A stretch of 12,954 nucleotides of DNA from Lachnospira sp. UBA4285 (lineage in GTDB: Bacteria; Bacillota; Clostridia; Lachnospirales; Lachnospiraceae). Position numbers and translations under genes: made by a program. The notes beneath the pieces are model-generated. The model did no database searches. It was not told the DNA's origin and saw only the letters and a program-made list of their open reading frames with translations. The stretch spans positions 1 through 12,954 of the forward strand of contig DGVL01000164.1 in assembly GCA_002394965.1 (NCBI GenBank). Reading direction: 5' to 3'. Shown here one piece after another: positions 7,476 through 12,954 of the stretch; positions within the stretch are counted from its first letter, which is position 1; each line of letters begins with the position of its first letter.

Positions 7476-7519
7476 TGGTAATCCATAAGATCTTTCTTGT
7501 TGTACAGAATCGGACACGG

Positions 7520-7620
7520 CCGCTGACTCTTCCGCCTTTCAAGCAGAATTTCAGCGGCTCTGCCCGGTTTACAACCAGAAGCATCCCGCCGGCCCGGGGG
7601 CTCTGCCCCCAGGTCAGCGG
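7520..7620 (-). promoter_or_regulatory. spacer with competing hairpin arms between backbone pilin and sortase
   Basis: In the minus-strand transcript CCGCTGAC (7620-7613) and GCCGCTGA (7558-7551) can each pair with the single downstream arm GTCAGCGGC (7527-7519), so two structures exclude one another. The downstream arm lies just before the alternative GTG start of the sortase and next to its GGAAGAG. Between the first two arms sits the GC hairpin at 7593-7613. GGCTCTGCCC also occurs twice in the plus strand (7556-7565, 7599-7608). A role in setting sortase levels is inference. Confidence 0.4.
7593..7613 (-). other. strong GC hairpin after the backbone pilin gene, no U-tract
   Basis: CCTGGGGGC and GCCCCCGGG (minus strand) form a 9-bp stem with one G-U pair and a 3-nt AGA loop. 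It lies about 65 nt past the pilin stop. No T-run follows, so it is unlikely to be a full intrinsic terminator. A transcript-stabilising 3' structure, or part of a dispersed GGGGGCTCTGCCCCC-type repeat, is possible. A weaker stem (AGAAGC/GCTTCT, 7655-7660 and 7673-7678) lies at the stop codon itself. Confidence 0.6.
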
Positions 7621-7677
7621 AAAATGTGCGTTTCGTCAGTTTCTTCGCCCAGAAAGAAGCTCACTCACGCCTGCTTC

Positions 7678-9171
7678 TCATGCTTTCTTGGCAAACCGTC
7701 TCTTGCAGACAATCAGTGCAAGGGCAGCCACAACCAGAATCGCGCCGATCGTGTAGAAAATTCTCGTGCCGATACCACCGGTGGAAGGAAGGATGGAACC
7801 CTTCTTGTTGACGATGTCTGTCGTCAGGGAGCCGGCATCCTTATCCGCCGTAAATGTCGCCTCGCCGGTCGCTACATTGCCGGACAGGCTGGTGAGCTTC
7901 GGATCAGCCGAATCCGTATCATGCTCCGCGGAGATCGTGAACTCGACCGGCGCGATGGTGTTGTAACCGATCGGCGTCGTGGTCTCGGTCAGCTTGTAGT
8001 CGCCGTCGTCAAGACCCTTGAATTCAAAGCTTGTCTCTGTACCAGCCGTAAATTCCTTGACTGTCTTGTATGTACCATCACTCTGTTTCTTCTCCAGCTT
8101 GAAAGCAGCACCAGCCAGGGACTTCTTGTCCTGATCGACCTTGTTGACAACTGTCTTATATGTGAAGACGATGTTCTTGTCATCCGGAGTCTTGCCGGTC
8201 TCACCCTCGCCGCCCTTGTTCGGGTTGTTGGAGTATGTAAGATCAACCTCATTCGGGTTGCCCGCGGATCCGAGAGACGCCTTATCATTGAGCTTTGCGG
8301 TATAGTTCACAACAACCTTTGTGTCTTTGTCCAGCGTGACGCCCTCGATCTTCTTCAGGTCATCGCAGGCCCAGGTAACCGTCGTCGAACCGTCCTTATT
8401 CGTTGTCACCGTCTCTGTGAAGGCGCTGGTCACATCCTTGTCGCCGATTGTGATCTTCGCGTTCTTGGCTGTATACGTCAGGCCCTTGGACATGGTATCT
8501 GTAAATGTATACTTGTAGGTTGTGTAATCCGCGATATTGAACGGCATCGTGCCTGTGACCTGATACGTAACATCGTCTCCGATGTCATAGTCCGCGGAAT
8601 CCTGCCAATCTGATGGTGTTCCAGTGGAATCGTTTGTGTCCTTTACCTTTTTGACAACAGTAGGAACATCGGACTTAACCTTTGCCTCTGTATTACCCAC
8701 GACCTCGACGATGAACTTGGTGTAGGCATCGGATGTATTCGCCTGCGTGCCGTCCTTATCCTTCACAAGATAGTAGCCGGCCGCGAGACTATCGATGACC
8801 GTAGAGTCCTTGGCGGACACAACCGTCTTCGCCGGTGTCGTAAGTTTGAGCTTCTCCTCGAGCTCCGCAACAGTCATTTGCCTGTCAGAGAGCGCCTTCG
8901 CCACATCCGCGGCGCTTTCCGTGCCGGTATATGTGACGCCCGTGCCCCATTTCACGTTTGAGAGAATTTTGGTTCCGTCCTCTTTCGTCGAGAGATCGCC
9001 GGTAAAGATCTGGTACGCCTCATAGGTGTGTCCCGTCGCTGTTCCGGTCAGCGTGAGCGTATAAGTTTTGGCTTCCGCACTCGTATTGCCATCTGCAAAA
9101 ACGGTCATGTTCATTGCCAGTGTCATGACAACCGCCAGCAGAAGCGCGGTCAGCTTTCTGAAATGTTTCAT
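7678..9171 (-). CDS. major (backbone) pilin, isopeptide-forming, LPSTG-anchored
   Basis: A 497-residue shaft subunit of the sortase-assembled pilus. The signal peptide is residues 1-26 (MKHFRKLTALLLAVV..., cut near VFA/DGN). Residues 36-165 form the N-terminal domain. Lysines in VPTVVKKV (169-176) sit where SpaA/FimA-type backbone pilins carry the lysine used for polymerisation. Residues 193-315 fit the fimbrial D2 isopeptide domain (YDIGDDVTYQVTGTMP, YTFTDTMSKGLTY). Residues 337-456 form a SpaA/CnaB-like domain with VVNKVD, GAAFKLE and the E-box YKLTETTTPIGY (Glu396). LPSTGGIGT (461-469), a membrane helix and the tail CKRRFAKKA end the protein. ATG 9171 is chosen because it starts the signal peptide. 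The frame stays open to 9450 upstream, but that stretch lacks a secretion signal and looks non-coding. The Shine-Dalgarno is weak, although one would expect high expression. Confidence 0.94.
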   Translation of the reverse strand: MKHFRKLTALLLAVVMTLAMNMTVFADGNTSAEAKTYTLTLTGTATGHTYEAYQIFTGDLSTKEDGTKILSNVKWGTGVTYTGTESAADVAKALSDRQMTVAELEEKLKLTTPAKTVVSAKDSTVIDSLAAGYYLVKDKDGTQANTSDAYTKFIVEVVGNTEAKVKSDVPTVVKKVKDTNDSTGTPSDWQDSADYDIGDDVTYQVTGTMPFNIADYTTYKYTFTDTMSKGLTYTAKNAKITIGDKDVTSAFTETVTTNKDGSTTVTWACDDLKKIEGVTLDKDTKVVVNYTAKLNDKASLGSAGNPNEVDLTYSNNPNKGGEGETGKTPDDKNIVFTYKTVVNKVDQDKKSLAGAAFKLEKKQSDGTYKTVKEFTAGTETSFEFKGLDDGDYKLTETTTPIGYNTIAPVEFTISAEHDTDSADPKLTSLSGNVATGEATFTADKDAGSLTTDIVNKKGSILPSTGGIGTRIFYTIGAILVVAALALIVCKRRFAKKA

Positions 9172-9492
9172 AGCGTTTCCACTTTCCACTAATGGATGAA
9201 TGTGAGTCCGCGGCCAGGCCGCGCAGCCCCGCTTCTTCTGTTTCCTCCTCACGGAAATCTGCTGTCTCCGGGGAGAAGTGCCGCGATTCCTGTTCCCGAA
9301 CCCGGCGGGACTTACCTTTGACAGCTGTCTCAGCGCCCGCCCGGGTTCCGCCGGAGTTTCCGCCCGCGAAGCGGTTTCAGATACATCTCCGGCATCCATG
9401 ATTCTCTTCCGCCTTCCATTCCTCCTTCGTCTGCCTTTTTTTATCTTCACCGGAAAGCTCCGCCTGTTTCGCGGTCCCTCCGAAGATAAGAA
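9172..9492 (-). other. gene-free leader of the backbone pilin gene with a palindromic hairpin
   Basis: No convincing gene is seen in these 321 bases between the broken sortase and the pilin start. The pilin frame is open through most of it, but the predicted extension is basic, Arg-rich and lacks a signal peptide. CGCGGCC-A-GGCCGCG (9209-9223) is a perfect palindrome around one base, ending 37 bases before the pilin ATG, and would fold into a tight GC hairpin. A good AGGAGG (minus strand, about 9243-9248) has no ATG, GTG or TTG at usable distance. No clear promoter or terminator was found. Confidence 0.55.
9177..9190. repeat. tandem heptamer at the ribosome binding site of the backbone pilin
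   Basis: The plus strand reads TTCCACT twice in a row (minus strand AGTGGAA AGTGGAA), ending 5 bases before the pilin ATG. The unit contains the only GGA that could serve as Shine-Dalgarno, so gain or loss of a unit would alter the ribosome binding site. Only two copies are present, so this may be chance. Confidence 0.5.
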
Positions 9493-10364
9493 TCAATCCT
9501 GTTTCTTCCTCCTGCGCGCGGCCCCGGCCATAGTGACGACCAGCCAGACCGCGATCAGTGCTCCGGCGACGATCCAGGCCACCGTGTCCGGATCGATCTG
9601 CACCGCGTCCGCCGCGATCTTCACATTTCCCTTCGCGTTTTCCACACGGTGCCCTCGCACGAGAAGCCGGTGTGTGTTGACGCCGTACGGCGTGCATGTG
9701 ACCATGCGTGCAGTAGTCCTTGTCCGGATCAATCGTGAGATCCTGCAGCTCGCCCGGCAGCACCGTCCGGATCTGGTCGACCTCGTAGGTAAGCGTCTCA
9801 TCGAGCACCTGTATGTAGAATGAGTCCCCCACCGACAATTTGTCGATATCGGTGAAGAGCCTCGCGGACGGCAGTCCCCTGTGTCCGGAAATGACGGCGT
9901 GCGTGCCCCTGCCGCCGACCGGAAGCGACGATCCCGGAATGTGGCCGATCGCGACCTGAAGGACGCTCGCGTCCACACCGTGATAGATCGGAAGTTTGAT
10001 GTTGATCTTGGGGATATCCACATACCCCATGATGCCGGTCCCGGTCACATCGAGCAGGCTGTCATATTCCCTCTTCTCCACGGCCGGTCAGCGTCTTGTT
10101 GTAGGCGCGCGCCTGATCGAGCGTCCGCTCATTTTCCGCGCGCGACCGGTTGGCGACATAGCGGATGTATCCGGCCACCGCCTGCGACTCGTGCTTCGTA
10201 TTCCACCAGTCGCTGAGCGTCGGATAGAGAAGCAGCGCCAGGCCGGCGGCCAGAATGACGAGCGGGAGCCAGGTGAGCAGATGCTTCTTCATTATCACGC
10301 GAAAGCGGCTCTCACCAGCCTTTATCTGCGTTTTCTTGTCAGCCGCGTCTCCTGCTGTCGTCAA
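9493..10364 (-). pseudogene. class C sortase disrupted by two frameshifts
   Basis: This is a second pilin-polymerising sortase, 289 residues if repaired, very similar to the one at 6606-7475. Reading 5' to 3', the first frame (from 10364) gives the membrane helix and YPTLSDWWN, then stops at 10062 in GRGEEGI. The second frame gives EYDSLLDVTGTGIMGYVDIP and SGHRGLPSARLF with the catalytic His, then degenerates after DPDKDYCT. The third frame resumes VTCTPYGVNTHRLLVRGHR, with the catalytic Cys at 9694-9696 and Arg, plus the C-terminal helix. One extra base near 10082-10086 and one extra base at 9705 explain both shifts. The TTG start at 10364 has an excellent AGGAGG 6 nt upstream; ATG 10292 is an alternative. 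Either the gene is inactivated or the sequence carries two errors. Segments after each shift lack their own good starts. Confidence 0.9.
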
Positions 10365-10370
10365 GCCTCT

Positions 10371-10391
10371 CCTCCTGTCTCCTGCGCAGGA
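10371..10391 (-). promoter_or_regulatory. Shine-Dalgarno of the broken sortase next to a 12-bp palindrome
   Basis: On the minus strand the perfect palindrome TCCTGCGCAGGA (10380-10391) is followed 3 nt later by AGGAGG (10371-10376), 6 nt before the TTG start at 10364. TCCT of the palindrome can pair with its own second half or with the AGGA of the Shine-Dalgarno, so it could hide or free the ribosome binding site. The RBS is well supported; regulation is inference. Confidence 0.5.
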
Positions 10392-10448
10392 CGGACTAGC
10401 GGCCCGCCCTGTTAAATCTTCTTTCCTCTCCGCCTGCGAAATTCACGC

Positions 10449-10473
10449 CGCCTGAGCGGCTATTGCTCAGGCG
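10449..10473 (-). other. GC hairpin in the spacer after the adhesin gene, no U-tract
   Basis: CGCCTGAGC and GCTCAGGCG form a perfect 9-bp stem with a 7-nt loop (AATAGCC on the minus strand), about 60 nt past the adhesin stop. No T-run follows, so read-through into the sortase is expected. It may protect or process the adhesin transcript. Confidence 0.6.
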
Positions 10474-10530
10474 CGCCATGCCTGCGGATGGCTCACCTGT
10501 AAACCAGTATCTGTCAGCTCTCATCATCTC

Positions 10531-12954
10531 TCACCTGTCTTTCATCTTCGCGCGGACGATCAGCGCGGCCGCCGCGCCGATCGCGAGGATCGCGCCGATC
10601 ACATAGAACGGAACCGTTCCGATGCCGCCCGTTGACGGCAGGACGTAGCCGCTGGTTTTGTCTTTCTTATTGGTAACTGTGATCACACCCGTCTGAATTC
10701 CTGCCGTGTTGTTTTCGGAATAGGTGGTGGTGAATCCGCTGACCGGATCTTCCTTTACGTAATAGTAGTAGGTATTACCCTTCCCGTCCGAATCCGGAAT
10801 TTTGACAATATTACCGGCAGCGTCCTTTGTGGTTCCATCCCAGACATACTGCCAGTTGTTGGAACTGCTCAGGGTCTGCGTATCCAGCAGCTCCTCTTTA
10901 TCCCTTATGAAAGTGGTCGGCTTTGTATAATCAAACACCACATTTTTCAGGTTATTTATTGATCCGCAATATACATTAACCGTCTGGTTACTGTTGACCT
11001 TTTTGAGATCAATCGTGAAATAATTTCCAAGAGAACTATCCCACTTACGTGTCAACGGATTTCCGTCATATGACACTGAGTCTTCGTTGCAAAGGATTGT
11101 CATAGAAACGTCAGTTCCCGGCTCCACATCCACCTGAAATGGTTTCTCAATTTTCTGGCTGTCGGTAACCTTGACTGTTACCTTATAGGATTGATATCTT
11201 CCCGACGCGCGGCACAAATGTACCACTGCCGTTCTTCCCGGCTTGTCGATGTCCTGATTGTTCTCATCGACCCATACCTTCTGGACGCTGACCGCCTTAT
11301 ACGGATTCGTGATGTACATGGAGCCTTCGTCATAGACCCAGTGCACAGAGCTCCGCGACAGCTCCGGGTTGGTATGCTTCAGTTCCCACTCGCCGACATT
11401 CCCCCAGATTGTATTGCTGTCACTATTCGTTCCGGAACGGTTCATCCAGACGAAATAGAATTTTGTTGTTTCTGTCTGCGTTCCGTATCCGGAATTCGGA
11501 TTCGTTCCTTCTACCAGCCGGTACAGCTTTCCCTTCTCCGGATGTCCGTCATCCCCTTCTACAAACTTAATTCCACCTGAAATACTATTGCCGGTTCCGT
11601 CTCCTGTCGTGAACGTACTCACATCACTCCATCCTGCATCGGTTTGTAAGCCAGCGTTATTGGCCTTCTGTTTGTCATAGACCTGCAGTGTGAACGGCAC
11701 GTTCGGAAGCCTCTTGTTAAAATTGTCCGCATCTACTTTATACAGGTACAGCACACTCTGTGTCGCACTGGACGACGAAGAAGATTTCTCCAGTGTCTTC
11801 TTTACCGAGTCGCCCGCGTTGCTCACGCCTTCAATCGATGCCGAATTCTCGATGGTCGGCAGATTGACGCCAGGCATCACATAGTACCGGTAGACGGCAA
11901 CACATGCTGTTTCATCCGGAAGAGCAAACTTCAGTTCATGCGTACTGTCGTCATACGTATAGGAATACCGGTTTGGATTGATTTTCTCTCCCCTGTGGTT
12001 TTCTGCTGTCTCGCTGTACTCATAGAGCGCAACGGTATCCGGCAGGAATCGCAGCACCGCGTCATCGGAAATTCCCGTAATTTTATCTGTAACCTTGATC
12101 GTGTCACTGTCCGGAACCAGATCCAGGGCAAGCGGATTGATCTCAACCTGATACTCCAGATAGTTCGTCAACTTGCCGCTGCTGTCCGTGATCTGCTGTA
12201 CGCTTTTCTCGACATTTTTCACGCCCCGGTCCACCTCCGTATCCTGTGTATCGGAGATGTTCTTCTCCTGCCAGACGGCCTTGTTGGAGTAAATCTGCTT
12301 TGTGACGGTTTTGTCACTCCAGACAGAATTTTTCGAGGTATCGATTGAAGCAGAATACTTCACCACGAGGTATTCAAACTCATTCGCGTATTTTCCGGAA
12401 GGCAGCTTCACTGTAAGTGTTTTACCGTCCGCACTCACCTGGGACTGCATGACCGGATTTTCTCCGGACAGCCATCCTGCCGGGTGTTCTGCAGTGTCAT
12501 TCCATGGGTCATGATCATAGACATTGCTGGAAACATTCTCATCCCCCGCGTACACGGCGCTGATCGAATCCGAATCGATCGTCAGTCCGTCCGGAACCGT
12601 ATCGGTGACCGTGATGTTTTGGGAATTACTATTGTTTATTTTCAAGAGAAGCCGGTAATAAATCTTCCCTGTGGACAAATCTACCTTCACGTTGCCGGAA
12701 GAGTAGGGTCCGTCCTTGGAAGCGCTGGACTGCTTATCCAGATCTCCCGTTATCTTGTAGACATACTTCCCGTCGCTGGTCTGATTCTGTACGCCCGCCG
12801 TGTTCAGGAACGTTCTTGAATTTCCGACGTGCATGCCTTCCGTCACCGCCCTGGTCTGATAGTGCAGAGAAATCTCTGTCTGACCCTTCAGGCGGTTGCT
12901 GACATAATCATCCGTAAATACAAACCGGAAATTTGTGATCGGTTCTTCCGAGCT
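10531..12954 (-). CDS. large LPSTG-anchored adhesin, probable pilus tip subunit (5' end outside window)
   Basis: The frame is open to the window edge, giving 807 residues without the N-terminus. The visible part is a chain of beta domains. First comes an adhesin-type region (from FRFVFTDDYVSNRL, through NSNSQNITVTDTVPDGLTI). Next is a D2-like domain starting at VKNVEKSVQQ (visible residues about 245-376). A SpaA-like domain follows (VLYLYKVDADNFNKRLPNV, GKLYRLVEGTNPNSGY). Last is a Cna B-type domain beginning KAVSVQKVWVDENN and ending VITVTNKK. LPSTGGIGT (visible 772-780), a helix and RAKMKDR complete a cell-wall sorting signal. Large size, multidomain plan and first place among the visible pilus genes suggest the tip adhesin; the ligand is unknown, though collagen-adhesin-like domains often bind host matrix or glycans. 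An in-frame GTG at 12846 is internal: open coding sequence continues upstream of it. Confidence 0.9.
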   Translation of the reverse strand, partial: SSEEPITNFRFVFTDDYVSNRLKGQTEISLHYQTRAVTEGMHVGNSRTFLNTAGVQNQTSDGKYVYKITGDLDKQSSASKDGPYSSGNVKVDLSTGKIYYRLLLKINNSNSQNITVTDTVPDGLTIDSDSISAVYAGDENVSSNVYDHDPWNDTAEHPAGWLSGENPVMQSQVSADGKTLTVKLPSGKYANEFEYLVVKYSASIDTSKNSVWSDKTVTKQIYSNKAVWQEKNISDTQDTEVDRGVKNVEKSVQQITDSSGKLTNYLEYQVEINPLALDLVPDSDTIKVTDKITGISDDAVLRFLPDTVALYEYSETAENHRGEKINPNRYSYTYDDSTHELKFALPDETACVAVYRYYVMPGVNLPTIENSASIEGVSNAGDSVKKTLEKSSSSSSATQSVLYLYKVDADNFNKRLPNVPFTLQVYDKQKANNAGLQTDAGWSDVSTFTTGDGTGNSISGGIKFVEGDDGHPEKGKLYRLVEGTNPNSGYGTQTETTKFYFVWMNRSGTNSDSNTIWGNVGEWELKHTNPELSRSSVHWVYDEGSMYITNPYKAVSVQKVWVDENNQDIDKPGRTAVVHLCRASGRYQSYKVTVKVTDSQKIEKPFQVDVEPGTDVSMTILCNEDSVSYDGNPLTRKWDSSLGNYFTIDLKKVNSNQTVNVYCGSINNLKNVVFDYTKPTTFIRDKEELLDTQTLSSSNNWQYVWDGTTKDAAGNIVKIPDSDGKGNTYYYYVKEDPVSGFTTTYSENNTAGIQTGVITVTNKKDKTSGYVLPSTGGIGTVPFYVIGAILAIGAAAALIVRAKMKDR

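Noticed and set aside
7624..8613. 329-residue plus-strand frame opposite the backbone pilin
   Set aside because: Antisense to a clear pilin with signal peptide and LPSTG anchor; no recognisable domain and no supported start.
9289..9425. Short minus-strand frame of about 29 codons after a GAAGGAGGA
   Set aside because: The purine-rich stretch touches the ATG, too close for a normal Shine-Dalgarno, and the peptide is a basic fragment with no recognisable feature.
9172..9450. In-frame upstream extension of the backbone pilin by 93 residues
   Set aside because: It would bury the signal peptide behind a basic, low-complexity leader; ATG 9171 starts a clean signal sequence.
9377..10081. Separate gene starting at GTG 10081
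   Set aside because: It begins mid-domain, has no RBS, and both of its ends continue a sortase in other frames; it is a fragment of the frameshifted gene.
10062..10095. Programmed frameshifting as the reason for the split sortase
   Set aside because: No recognisable slippery heptamer or downstream structure is seen, and a second shift would also be required; mutation or sequence error is simpler.
12844..12846. GTG as start of the adhesin
   Set aside because: The same frame stays open for 36 more codons to the window edge and reads as adhesin-type sequence, so the true start is outside.

Overview
The window comes from a Gram-positive bacterium, most likely a member of the Bacillota and probably Clostridia. 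The evidence is a firmicute-like RpoB, LPXTG-anchored pilins with CnaB/SpaA-type domains, class C pilus sortases, AGGAGG-type ribosome binding sites and TTGACA/TATAAT promoters. By eye the DNA is moderately GC-rich. Nothing seen places it below that level with confidence.

Layout. Positions 1-1538 (minus) carry the N-terminal 512 codons of rpoB, cut by the window edge inside the rifampicin-resistance region. rpoB has its own TTGACA-17-TATTAT promoter (1631-1659). A divergent gene (1827-3833, plus) encodes a large multi-pass membrane protein that resembles GT-C glycosyltransferases. It converges on a minus-strand gene (3846-4748) for a membrane-anchored protein with a Thr/Glu/Ala-rich stalk, an SH3-like domain and a C-terminal zinc-site-like module. 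From 4885 to the right edge lies a sortase-assembled pilus locus, all on the minus strand.

The pilus locus, in transcription order: a large LPSTG-anchored adhesin, probably the tip pilin (10531-12954, 5' end outside the window); a class C sortase broken by two frameshifts (9493-10364); the LPSTG backbone pilin (7678-9171); an intact class C sortase (6606-7475); a small CnaB pilin, probably the base, with an atypical TVSTGD sorting signal (5570-6586); and a sortase-fold protein that appears to have lost its catalytic His, Cys and Arg (4922-5557). A strong intrinsic terminator follows (4885-4920). In the expected model the tip and backbone subunits are exported, joined by a class C sortase and anchored through the basal subunit. 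With the first sortase broken, the intact paralogue at 6606-7475 would have to do the polymerisation.

The most notable points are the apparent pseudo-sortase at the end of the operon, the decayed sortase paralogue whose second lesion falls just before the catalytic Cys codon, the atypical anchor motif on the basal pilin, and GC-rich hairpins without U-tracts in the three long intercistronic spacers. The pilus promoter and the N-terminus of the adhesin lie outside the window.
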